DNA from: Cupriavidus oxalaticus
Lineage (GTDB): Bacteria; Pseudomonadota; Gammaproteobacteria; Burkholderiales; Burkholderiaceae
Direction: 5' to 3'
NCBI RefSeq assembly: GCF_004768545.1
Contig: NZ_CP038634.1
Span: 868,001-932,000, forward strand
Length of the DNA stretch: 64,000 nt
Below are positions 56,491 through 64,000 of the stretch, one piece after another. Position numbers and translations under genes: made by a program. Each line of letters starts with the position of its first letter. The first letter of the stretch is position 1. Under the pieces are notes generated by a model that saw nothing but the letters and a program-made list of their open reading frames with translations, was not told the origin of the DNA and made no database searches.

Positions 56491-59349
56491 CTACTGGGGC
56501 CGGTCACCGTCGCGGTTACGTGCCTCCATCTGCCCACGGTCGTGCTGGGCGCGCTGCTGCTGTTGCTGTTGCTGGCGCTGCTGCTCCATCTGCTGGCGCT
56601 GGCGGTCCTGCATTTGCCGCTGCTGTTCCTGCTGGTGGCGCTGCTGCTCCTGCATTGCCCGCTGCTGCTCCTGCGCCTGCCGCTGCTGCGCCTGCGCGGC
56701 GCGCTGCTGCTGCTCAGCCTGCTGGCGCTGCATGGCCTGCTGGCGTTGCTGCTCCTGCATCTGCCGTTGTTGTTCCTGCGCCTGCCGCTGCTGTTCCTGC
56801 ATCTGGCGCTGCTGTTCCATCTGCTGACGCTGGGCGGCCTGTGCCTGCCGCTGCTGGACTTCCTGCGCCTGGCGCTGCTGGGCCTCCTGCATCTGACGTT
56901 GCTGCTCGAAGCGCTGGCGCTGCATCTCCTGCCCCTGCCGCTGCTGGTCGGCCATCTGGCGCTGGCGCTCCACCTGCTGGCGCTGCTGCTCGGCGGCCTG
57001 GCGCTGCTGTTCCATCTGCTGGCGCTGGGCGTCATGCGCCTGGCGTTGCTGCTCCATCTGCTGGCGCTGCGCGTCCTGGGCCTGACGTTGCTGCTCCATC
57101 TGCTGGCGCTGGCGGCCTTCCTGCATCTGGCGCTGCTGGGCGTCCTGGGCCTGGCGCTGCTGCGCCTCCTGCATCTGGCGTTGCTGCTCGAAGCGCTGGC
57201 GCTGCATTTCCTGCGACTGCCGCGCCGGATCGGGGCGATCCTGCCCGTCCGCCCACTGCCGTTGCTGCCCGCGCTGCTGCTCCTGCTGGCGCCGCTCCAT
57301 CGCATCCTGCTGCTGCCGCTGCAGTTCGCGCGCCTGCTGCTGTTCGCGGTCAGGCTGGCCTTGCCACTGGCGCTGCTGCTCCTGCTGGCGGCGCTCCATC
57401 GCTTCCTGCTGCTGCCGCTGCAGTTCGCGCGCCTGTTGCTGTTCGCGGCCAGGCTGGCCTTGCCACTGGCGCTGCTGGTCCTGCTGGCGGCGCTCCATCG
57501 CTTCCTGCTGCTGCCGCTGCAGGTCGCGCGCCTGCTGCTGTTCGCGCTGCATGGCCTGCGCCTGGCGTTGCGCATCAGGCTGGCCGGCAAAGCCGCGTCC
57601 ATCGTCGGGACGCGCGCTCTGCCCACGGCCATTGCCGCGCCAGCCGTCCGGCGCCTGGGCCGGGTCCGGGCGGCCGGCGCGCGGCTGCTGCTCGCGCGCG
57701 GCCAGGGCGGCCTGGCTCATGCGCACGTCCGGCATGGGCTGCGCCTTGCGTCCCGGGCGCCCGGGGCGTCCCGGCCGTGGCTCGGGGCTGCCGCGCCATG
57801 CCGGGCCCGCCCCGGGGACGACACCGCCCTCGCGGGCGAAGCGTCGGGCCAGGTCATCGGTGGCCGGCCGTCCCGGCGGGTGCGCCGCGATCGCCTGGCG
57901 CTCGAAGACCGGGCGCGCCTGCGGCGGCAGCTGCCGCACCGGCGCGGCGCCGACCAGGCTGTTCTTGACCGGCGCCACCGGCGGGCCGCCGCGTGCCTCG
58001 CCGGCCGGCAGGTTGCGCCATTCGGCGCGGTGCATGCCGCGCACCGGGCGACCCTCGACGAAATTGCGCGCCGGCATGCCGGTGATGGCGCCAGGCACGT
58101 TGCGGTTGGCATACGGCACGGGCCGCCCGCGGTCGCCCATCACGATGTTGTTGACGGTGACGCGGTTGATGCGCGCGACATAGCTGGGACTGGCGCGGTA
58201 CGCCGGCCGGTAGGCATCGCGCGGACCGAGCGGGTACCACGCCACGCCGGGGCCCCCGCCCACTTGCACGCTGCTCCAGCCGTGCCCGCCGCCGCCACCG
58301 CCGACAAAGGCCACCACGGCCGGCGAGTAGCACGGCCGCACCCGCGGGCCCGGCACCCAGCCCCAGCGCGTGCCCACGAAGGCCCAGCGCCCGTAGTGCG
58401 ACGGGGCGAAGCCCCATGGGGCATCGTCGATCCAGGTCCAGCCCCACGGCGCGATCCATGCCCAGTGGCCGACGCTGTAGGGTGCCCAGCCGGCGCTGAC
58501 GACGCGCGGGAACCAGACCGCGCCGTAGGCGGGTTCTTCCTGCCAGTCGCCGTAGTCGTCCAGCGCCGCGTAGCCCGGCATTTCGCGCGGCAGGTAGCGC
58601 GCCGACGGCGACGCGTCTTCGCGGGCGTCGCGGGCCGCGGTCCAGCGGTCGAAGCTGTCCTCGGCAATCGGACCGCCGCCGGCATCGGCCAGGTCGGTGC
58701 CGGCAAAGCGCATGCGATCGCCGCGCTGCAGCTCGATCGAGCGGCTATCGCCGTAGACCACGGCGCTGCCATGCCGCATCGTCACCGTGGTGGTGCTGCC
58801 GTCCGGCGCCACGTCGAGCCGGTAGTCGCCCGGCTCGCGCGGCACGAAGGCCAGGTTGGGGGTATCGATCTCGACGGTCTGGTCCTGCGGCAGCGCACGC
58901 ACGCGCACCTGCATCGTGCCCTGCGTCAGCTTGACCTGGGTGGTGTCGTCGTCCAGGTTCAGGATGCTGGCCGCGGTCGCGCCGCCCATGCGCATGGCAA
59001 CGTTGCCGGCGTGCAGCTCGGCGCGGCCGCCGGCGTCCATCCACAGCCGGTCGCCGGTAGTGACCGGGCGGTTCAGGCCGGTGGCGGCCCACTGGTCCGA
59101 GCCGGCCGGCGCGAAGCTCAGGTTGCCGTCGACCGCGGTAAGCGTGGCGATGCGGGCGGACGGGTCGGCCTGCGCAACCGGGGCGTCGACGATGGGCGCG
59201 TCCAGGTAGGGCTGGCCGGGTGGCGGCACCTGGGCCAGTGCAGCAGCCGCCACCGCAAGGGCCGAGGCGGCGGCGAGCGCAGTCAGGGCAAGCCGGGTGC
59301 GCGGGCCGGCGAGCGGGCGGGAACCACCAGATTGGACGGATTCGGACAT
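56491..59349 (-). CDS. Exported FecR-like (DUF6600) protein with long Gln-rich tail
   Basis: 952 residues from ATG 59349. Signal peptide ends AAALAQ. Residues about 40-220 follow the FecR fold (ARIATLTAVDGNLSF, TTGDRLWMDAGGRAELH). Residues about 240-370 are Trp/Tyr/Gly-rich (AYGAVWFPRVVSAGWAPY, GHWAWIAPWGWTWIDD), the DUF6600 region. From about residue 590 to the end the chain is Gln/Arg/Met/Ala-rich, including three near-copies of a 33-residue unit around AMERRQQEQQRQWQGQP, and is predicted to be a very long charged helix or disordered. Probably periplasmic or outer-membrane-associated; function unknown. Expressed on its own or with the J-domain gene. Confidence 0.85.
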   Translation of the reverse strand: MSESVQSGGSRPLAGPRTRLALTALAAASALAVAAAALAQVPPPGQPYLDAPIVDAPVAQADPSARIATLTAVDGNLSFAPAGSDQWAATGLNRPVTTGDRLWMDAGGRAELHAGNVAMRMGGATAASILNLDDDTTQVKLTQGTMQVRVRALPQDQTVEIDTPNLAFVPREPGDYRLDVAPDGSTTTVTMRHGSAVVYGDSRSIELQRGDRMRFAGTDLADAGGGPIAEDSFDRWTAARDAREDASPSARYLPREMPGYAALDDYGDWQEEPAYGAVWFPRVVSAGWAPYSVGHWAWIAPWGWTWIDDAPWGFAPSHYGRWAFVGTRWGWVPGPRVRPCYSPAVVAFVGGGGGGHGWSSVQVGGGPGVAWYPLGPRDAYRPAYRASPSYVARINRVTVNNIVMGDRGRPVPYANRNVPGAITGMPARNFVEGRPVRGMHRAEWRNLPAGEARGGPPVAPVKNSLVGAAPVRQLPPQARPVFERQAIAAHPPGRPATDDLARRFAREGGVVPGAGPAWRGSPEPRPGRPGRPGRKAQPMPDVRMSQAALAAREQQPRAGRPDPAQAPDGWRGNGRGQSARPDDGRGFAGQPDAQRQAQAMQREQQQARDLQRQQQEAMERRQQDQQRQWQGQPGREQQQARELQRQQQEAMERRQQEQQRQWQGQPDREQQQARELQRQQQDAMERRQQEQQRGQQRQWADGQDRPDPARQSQEMQRQRFEQQRQMQEAQQRQAQDAQQRQMQEGRQRQQMEQQRQAQDAQRQQMEQQRQAHDAQRQQMEQQRQAAEQQRQQVERQRQMADQQRQGQEMQRQRFEQQRQMQEAQQRQAQEVQQRQAQAAQRQQMEQQRQMQEQQRQAQEQQRQMQEQQRQQAMQRQQAEQQQRAAQAQQRQAQEQQRAMQEQQRHQQEQQRQMQDRQRQQMEQQRQQQQQQQRAQHDRGQMEARNRDGDRPQ

Positions 59350-59678
59350 GATTTCAGGTCGGGACAAGACGCTCCGGGATGCGGCGCGGGCAGCCGGTCG
59401 GAACCGATCGGCGAAGCCAATGGCAACGCGCCATCCTATTGGCACGATACATTGCCGGGAAGCCTGGCAACATGGCCCATGCGGCGGACTTTGTAAGCGC
59501 GTATTTCACCATGTGGCATGGTGGCCCGCCGGGAAACGAGGCGCGAGGCAGGCGGCGGGCGGGAAGGCGGGCGGCGGGCGATGCGCGGCGGCACACCGGG
59601 CGTCAAAGGTAGAAACAACTATTGCCGGTTGTGCCGGTATTGCCGGAGCCGGCGCGCGCCGGCCGGCCGGCGGCGGTT

Positions 59679-61034
59679 TCAGCGGCCTTGCTGCTCGCGC
59701 AGCAGTTCGGTCAGCCGGTCGGCCGGCATCGGCCGCCCATACAGGTAGCCTTGCGCCTCGTAGCAGTCGTGGGCCAGCAGGAAGTCGCGCTGCTCCGGGG
59801 TCTCGACGCCCTCTGCGACCACGCCGATGCGCAGGCTCTTGCCCACGTTGATCACCGAACGCACGATCGCGGCGTCGACCGGATCCTGGGTGACATTGCG
59901 GATAAAGGACTGGTCGATCTTGAGCCGGTCGACCGGGAACGACTTGAGGAAGCTCAGCGACGCATAGCCGGTGCCGAAATCATCGCAGGTCAGCGTCACG
60001 CCGTCGCGGCGCAGCGCCTGCAGCTGGTCCGAGACCTCGTCGCCCTGCTGCAGCGCGATGGTCTCGGTGATCTCGATCTCCAGGCAATCCGGCGCCAGCT
60101 CCAGCGCGCGCAACACGTGGCGCACCTCGGTCAGAAGGCGGCTTTCGGACAGCTGCGCCGCAAACAGGTTGATGGCGACGCGCGGCGGCTGCGAAAACGC
60201 CAGCGACCACGCGCGCGCCTGCGCGCACGTGGTCTGCAGCAGCCACATGCCGACGTCGCTGGCAATGCTGCTGGCAGCCAGCGCGTCGATGAACAGTGCC
60301 GGCACGATCAGCCCGCGGGTCGGATGCCGCCAGCGCATCAGCGCCTCGGCGCCGCGGATTCGGCCGTCGCGCAGGTCGACCTGGGGCTGGTACAGCAGCT
60401 CGAACTGGCGCTGCGCGTAGGCTTCGTGCAGGGCCTGGACCAGCGACAGGCGCGCGGTCACGTCCGAGCGCATCTGCGGCTTGAAGAAGCGGATGGTGCG
60501 GCCGCCGTCGTGCTTGGCACGGGCCAGCGCCAGGCTGGCGGCGGCGAGTACGTCTGAACCCAGTTCGCCGGCAGCGGGAATCACGCACGCGCCGATGCTG
60601 GCCAGCACATGGTGGCGGCGCCCGGCGTGCTCATGCGGGGAAGACAGCATTGACAGGATCGCCGCGCCGACATGCCGGACCAGCGTGGGATCGGAAATGG
60701 AAGGCAGCAGCACGCCGAACTCGTCGCTGCCGACGCGGCCGATGGCGGCATCGCGCGGCGAAGCATCGCGCAGGCGCCGGGCCACCCGCTGCAGGATGAC
60801 GTCGCCCTCGGCATGCCCGTGCATATCATTGAAGGCACGGAAATCATCGATGCCGATCAGCAGCAATGCGCAGCGGGGCACCGCCTCAGCCTGCAGGCGC
60901 ACCTCCAGCCGCTTCAGAAACCCCTGGCGATTGTCAACGCCGGTCAGCGGATCGAGATCCGAGCCTGGCGAGGCGCCAGCCGCCTTCGCCCCGGACTTGG
61001 CCACCATCCCTGCCCCATCTGTAATTGTCGACAT
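59679..61034 (-). CDS. GGDEF-EAL protein, probable c-di-GMP phosphodiesterase
   Basis: 451 residues from ATG 61034. GGDEF domain about 25-185 with signature GSDEF at 102-106 instead of GGDEF, so cyclase activity is doubtful. EAL domain about 195-445 with EAL at 230-232 and the catalytic DDFGTGYASL, KIDQSFI and VAEGVET motifs, so it should hydrolyse c-di-GMP. No membrane segments or sensory domain. Divergent from the Wsp operon, which makes c-di-GMP through WspR in other bacteria. Confidence 0.92.
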   Translation of the reverse strand: MSTITDGAGMVAKSGAKAAGASPGSDLDPLTGVDNRQGFLKRLEVRLQAEAVPRCALLLIGIDDFRAFNDMHGHAEGDVILQRVARRLRDASPRDAAIGRVGSDEFGVLLPSISDPTLVRHVGAAILSMLSSPHEHAGRRHHVLASIGACVIPAAGELGSDVLAAASLALARAKHDGGRTIRFFKPQMRSDVTARLSLVQALHEAYAQRQFELLYQPQVDLRDGRIRGAEALMRWRHPTRGLIVPALFIDALAASSIASDVGMWLLQTTCAQARAWSLAFSQPPRVAINLFAAQLSESRLLTEVRHVLRALELAPDCLEIEITETIALQQGDEVSDQLQALRRDGVTLTCDDFGTGYASLSFLKSFPVDRLKIDQSFIRNVTQDPVDAAIVRSVINVGKSLRIGVVAEGVETPEQRDFLLAHDCYEAQGYLYGRPMPADRLTELLREQQGR

Positions 61035-61327
61035 TGTTACCCGCAAGCAATTTAGCAAGTGTGACGAAAACTTGGAAAAAATCAAGAAGTTCCCGCCGGC
61101 TGCCGTAACCCCAATGCGGCGGCGCAACGCTGGCGAGCCCGTCGCGCGGTTGCGCGTTGAATCGGCTTGCGGCATACAGTACCCTACCGCGCACCAGGGC
61201 CGTGCCGGCAGCCGCGCAGCCGGAAAGCGGCCCTGGACGCGGCGATGCGGGCAACGGCCGCCCCCGGTAACATTGCGCTCCGTCGCCCTGCTCCTCCCTG
61301 AACAAGAACATTACCGGGACCTTCACC
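61035..61327. other. 293-bp divergent region between the GGDEF-EAL gene and wspA
   Basis: Presumed promoters for both directions. An A-rich stretch (GAAAACTTGGAAAAAATCAAG near 61060-61085) stands out from the GC-rich background. No dyad or consensus promoter could be placed with confidence. Confidence 0.4.
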
Positions 61328-62944
61328 GTGAACGCTTGGACCATCCGTACCCGCATCCTGGCCAGCTTTTCCATGATCCTGCTGGTCATGGCCCTGATGG
61401 GCGTGGTCGCCTATATGCGGATGAATGCGATCGAGCGCGAGACCGCGCTGATGCTGCATGACGCCCTGCCGGGGCTGAACTACAGCACCGGTATCCGCGG
61501 CGTCTGGGGCGAGCGCTACGTGCTTGCCTGGCAGACCATCAATGCCTCGAACGACGACGAGCGCCGCGGTTTCCAGGAACAGGGCAAGGACGCGGCCGCG
61601 CGCCTGGACAAGCTGGAGCAGCAGTACGAGGGCACGATCACGCGCAGCGAGGACCGCGTCGCGTTCCAGGCCTACCGCGACCTGCGCGCCCAGTATGAAC
61701 AGGCCGCGCAGGTGCTGGCCCAGGCCGGCGACTGGAACGGCGCGGCCGCGGTCGCGGCGCTGCGCGGCCCCGTGCATGATCGCTGGATCGCCGCGCGCAA
61801 GGCGGCCCAGCACCTGGTCGACGACAACAGCGCGGTCAATGCACGCGCCGCGCGCGGCATCGACGATGCCGTCAACACCGCCAAGATCAGCATCGAGGCC
61901 GCGTTGATCGTCGCGCTGGTGGTGGCCGTGGTGTGCGGCTACCTGCTGCTGCGCGCGATCACCGTGCCGATGCAGTCGATCGTCGGCCTGCTCGCCGGCA
62001 TCCGCGGCGGCGACCTGCGCCAGCGCATGGCGCTGCGCCGCAAGGATGAGTTCCACGAGGTCGAGGAAGGCTTCAACCAGATGACCGGCGAGCTGACCTC
62101 GCTGGTGGGCCAGGCGCAGCGCACCGCGATCCAGGTCACCACCTCGGTCAACGAGATCGCCGCCACCGCGCGCCAGCAGCAGGCCACCGCCACCGAGACC
62201 GCCGCCACCACCACGCAGATCGGCGCCACCTCGCGCGAGATCTCGGCCACCGCGCGCGACCTGGTGCGCACCATCCATGAGGTGTCCAGCGCCGCCGAGC
62301 AGGCGGCCGGGCTGGCCGGCACCGGGCAGGTGGGCCTGTCGCGCATGGAAGGCACCATGCAGCACGTGATGGAAGCCGCCGGCTCGGTCAACGGCAAGCT
62401 CGCCACGTTGAACGAGAAGGCCGGCAATATCAACCAGGTGGTGACCACCATTGCCAAGGTGGCCGACCAGACCAACCTGCTGTCGCTCAATGCCGCGATC
62501 GAAGCCGAGAAGGCCGGCGAGTACGGCCGCGGCTTCTCGGTGGTGGCCACCGAGATCCGCCGCCTGGCCGACCAGACTGCGGTGGCCACCTACGACATCG
62601 AGCAGATGGTGCGCGAGATCCAGTCGGCCGTTGCCGCGGGCGTGATGGGCATGGACAAGTTCTCGGAAGAAGTGCGCCGCGGCATGTCGGAGGTGACGCA
62701 GGTGGGCGACCAGCTGTCTCAGATCATCGCCCAGGTGCAATCGCTGGCGCCGCGCGTGGTCATGGTCAGCGAGGGCATGCAGGCGCAGGCCGGCGGCGCC
62801 GAGCAGATCAACCAGGCGCTGATGCAACTGTCGGAAGCCGCCCAGCAGACGGTCGAATCGCTGCGCCAGTCGGGCCAGGCCATCGACGAACTGACGCTGG
62901 TCGCCAACGACCTGCGCAGCGGCGTCTCGCGCTTCAAGGTCTAG
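61328..62944 (+). CDS. wspA: Methyl-accepting chemotaxis protein, Wsp system receptor
   Basis: 538 residues from a GTG start. Membrane helix about 8-30, a four-helix-bundle periplasmic sensor to about 185, second helix about 188-210 (AALIVALVVAVVCGYLLL), HAMP, then a signalling domain whose tip reads VADQTNLLSLNAAIEAEKAGEYGRGFSVVATEIRRLADQ. The E-A-E-K variant of the tip is typical of WspA. In Pseudomonas this receptor responds to surface contact and drives WspE/WspR c-di-GMP synthesis. Followed by wspB and wspC. Confidence 0.9.
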   Translation: MNAWTIRTRILASFSMILLVMALMGVVAYMRMNAIERETALMLHDALPGLNYSTGIRGVWGERYVLAWQTINASNDDERRGFQEQGKDAAARLDKLEQQYEGTITRSEDRVAFQAYRDLRAQYEQAAQVLAQAGDWNGAAAVAALRGPVHDRWIAARKAAQHLVDDNSAVNARAARGIDDAVNTAKISIEAALIVALVVAVVCGYLLLRAITVPMQSIVGLLAGIRGGDLRQRMALRRKDEFHEVEEGFNQMTGELTSLVGQAQRTAIQVTTSVNEIAATARQQQATATETAATTTQIGATSREISATARDLVRTIHEVSSAAEQAAGLAGTGQVGLSRMEGTMQHVMEAAGSVNGKLATLNEKAGNINQVVTTIAKVADQTNLLSLNAAIEAEKAGEYGRGFSVVATEIRRLADQTAVATYDIEQMVREIQSAVAAGVMGMDKFSEEVRRGMSEVTQVGDQLSQIIAQVQSLAPRVVMVSEGMQAQAGGAEQINQALMQLSEAAQQTVESLRQSGQAIDELTLVANDLRSGVSRFKV

Positions 62945-62957
62945 GCGGCCCCTTACT

Positions 62958-62993
62958 GGACCTTATCGGCCCGTATTGGCCCGTATTGGCCCG
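62958..62993. repeat. 10-bp tandem repeat between wspA and wspB
   Basis: GGACCTTATC, GGCCCGTATT, GGCCCGTATT, GGCCCG: three and a half units in the spacer 23-58 bp before wspB. It lies close enough to the wspB start to affect translation if copy number varies. Confidence 0.7.
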
Positions 62994-63015
62994 CCCAGCC
63001 TTCCGCCTCGCAACC

Positions 63016-63489
63016 ATGAAGCTCTTCCTGCTGTTCCGTCTTGGCGCCGACCACTACGCCCTGGATGCGGCCGAGGTCGCCGAGGTGCTGCCGCTGACGC
63101 GCCAGAAGCAGGTGCCCGGCGCACCCGCCTGGGTGGCCGGCATGATGGAGCGCCGCGGCCAGCCGGTGCCGGTGATCGACCTGCCGGCGCTGGCGACCGG
63201 CGTGCCGGCGGCGCTGCGCACCAGCACGCGCACGGTGCTGGTCCACTACCGCCATCGCGGCACCGCCGCGCCTCGGCTGCTCGGCCTGCGGCTTGAGTCC
63301 GCCACGCAGATGCTGCGCTGCCCGGCCGAATCCTTTGTCGATAGCGGCATAGCGGGCGCCAGCCCGCGCTACCTGGGGCCGGTGCGCCATGACGCGCGCG
63401 GCCTGGTGCAGTGGGTGCGCATCGACGCCCTGCTGCCAGACGAAATCCATGCGATGCTGTTCGCCGACACGTCCGGAGACCCCGCATGA
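63016..63489 (+). CDS. wspB: CheW-like coupling protein
   Basis: 157 residues from ATG 63016. CheW fold: FLLFRLGADHYALDAAEVAEVLP at the N-terminus and GMMERRGQPVPVIDLPAL in the middle. It couples WspA to the WspE kinase. 71 bp after wspA and overlapping wspC by ATGA. The open frame extends 10 codons upstream through the tandem repeat but lacks a ribosome site there. Confidence 0.9.
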   Translation: MKLFLLFRLGADHYALDAAEVAEVLPLTRQKQVPGAPAWVAGMMERRGQPVPVIDLPALATGVPAALRTSTRTVLVHYRHRGTAAPRLLGLRLESATQMLRCPAESFVDSGIAGASPRYLGPVRHDARGLVQWVRIDALLPDEIHAMLFADTSGDPA

Positions 63490-64000
63490 GCACTGCCACA
63501 CACATCGAGGCCCTGCTCAAGGCCCGCATCGGCCTGGACGCCGATGCCATCGGCAGCGGCGCGGTGGAACGCGCGGTGCGCGAGCGCAGCCACGCAGTGC
63601 AGGCAGCGGATACGCAGGCGTACTGGAACCTGCTGCACGGCACCGCCGGCGAGTTCCAGGCGCTGATCGAGGCGGTGGTGGTGCCCGAGACCTGGTTCTT
63701 CCGGCATCGCGAGGCACTACTGGCGCTGGGCCGCTTTGCCGCCGAGCGCGCCTTTGCCGACGGCACGCGCACGCTGCGCGTGCTGAGCCTGCCCTGCTCC
63801 ACCGGCGAAGAGCCCTATTCGATCGCCATGGCCCTGCTCGATGCCGGCGTGCCGGCGGCGCGCTTTTGCATCGACGCCGTCGACATCAGCGCCCGGGCGC
63901 TGGCGCGCGCGCGCCAGGGCGAGTACGGCGCCAACGCCTTCCGCAGTGGCCCGCTCGACTTCCGCGACCGCTATTTCACCGCCGGCCCCGCCGGCTACGC
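63486..64000 (+). CDS. wspC: CheR-type receptor methyltransferase, 5' part only
   Basis: Starts ATG 63486 inside the wspB stop and remains open to the window edge (171 codons). The CheR N-domain region (IEALLKARIGLDAD, VVVPETWFFRHREAL) is followed by the SAM-binding LSLPCSTGEEPYSIAMALLDAG and DAVDISARALARAR. It methylates glutamates of WspA to set adaptation. Order wspA-B-C matches the known Wsp operon; the rest (wspD, E, F, R) would lie beyond. Confidence 0.92.
   Translation, partial: MSTATHIEALLKARIGLDADAIGSGAVERAVRERSHAVQAADTQAYWNLLHGTAGEFQALIEAVVVPETWFFRHREALLALGRFAAERAFADGTRTLRVLSLPCSTGEEPYSIAMALLDAGVPAARFCIDAVDISARALARARQGEYGANAFRSGPLDFRDRYFTAGPAGY

Noticed and set aside
56800..57560. 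Regular repeats considered as a CRISPR array
   Set aside because: They encode an in-frame Gln-rich protein, lack uniform spacers, and no cas gene is present.
56398..59496. 1032-codon Leu-rich open frame antisense to the Gln-rich protein
   Set aside because: Complement of CAG/CTG-rich repeats read as poly-Leu; it looks like membrane protein only because of base composition.

Overview
The window is dense, GC-rich bacterial DNA with short intergenic gaps, many ATGA stop/start overlaps and nearly all lysR-, mhs-, tctC(Bug)- and RND-type genes expected of a beta-proteobacterium of the Burkholderiaceae. Gene content (Bug receptors, a Wsp chemosensory operon, gentisate and 3-hydroxyanthranilate catabolism, a fused indolepyruvate oxidoreductase) fits Cupriavidus best. 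This is inference from content; no rRNA or housekeeping marker is present. No tRNA, rRNA, IS element, phage gene or CRISPR array was seen.

Region 1 (1-12,900, all on the minus strand) encodes what looks like a complete 2-nitrobenzoate (nba) route: an MHS-type uptake carrier, a flavin-reductase-fold nitroreductase (NbaA), a DUF4863 hydroxylaminobenzoate mutase (NbaB), 3-hydroxyanthranilate dioxygenase (NbaC), ACMS decarboxylase (NbaD), 2-aminomuconate semialdehyde dehydrogenase (NbaE), 2-aminomuconate deaminase (NbaF) and the lower meta-cleavage enzymes NbaG, NbaH, NbaI and NbaJ, plus a LysR regulator, a porin and a partial FMN reductase at the edge. End products would be pyruvate and acetyl-CoA. 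Two upstream regions share a 12-bp motif that may be the regulator site.

Region 2 (12,988-22,700) holds a patatin-like lipase, ohr, and a 3-hydroxybenzoate/gentisate unit (mhbT-M-H-I-D plus a class I fumarase that consumes the fumarate formed) with a divergent LysR gene mhbR. Region 3 (22,700-36,600) is mixed: an AraC regulator, a small exported protein, a benzaldehyde-dehydrogenase-like enzyme, an Rrf2 regulator, a MexEF-OprN-like RND efflux operon, a cNMP-binding/thioredoxin-reductase-like fusion lacking the redox CxxC, and an APH-fold phosphotransferase.

Region 4 (36,600-55,780) has two divergent units around a regulated promoter near 42,400. Leftward: two small paralogous proteins of unknown function, a quinone oxidoreductase-like MDR protein, a TauD-type dioxygenase, then the proton-translocating transhydrogenase pntAA-AB-B. 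Rightward: a two-subunit UxaA/SuyAB-type hydro-lyase, a GntR regulator, an LDH2/malate-type dehydrogenase, a fused indolepyruvate ferredoxin oxidoreductase, a Bug receptor and a full branched-chain-type ABC transporter (livHMGFK). The substrate of this unit is not evident; it is the least described system here.

Region 5 (55,800-64,000) carries a J-domain protein, a large FecR-like protein with a long Gln-rich tail, a GGDEF/EAL protein, and the start of a Wsp c-di-GMP chemosensory operon (wspA, wspB, partial wspC) that runs off the window.
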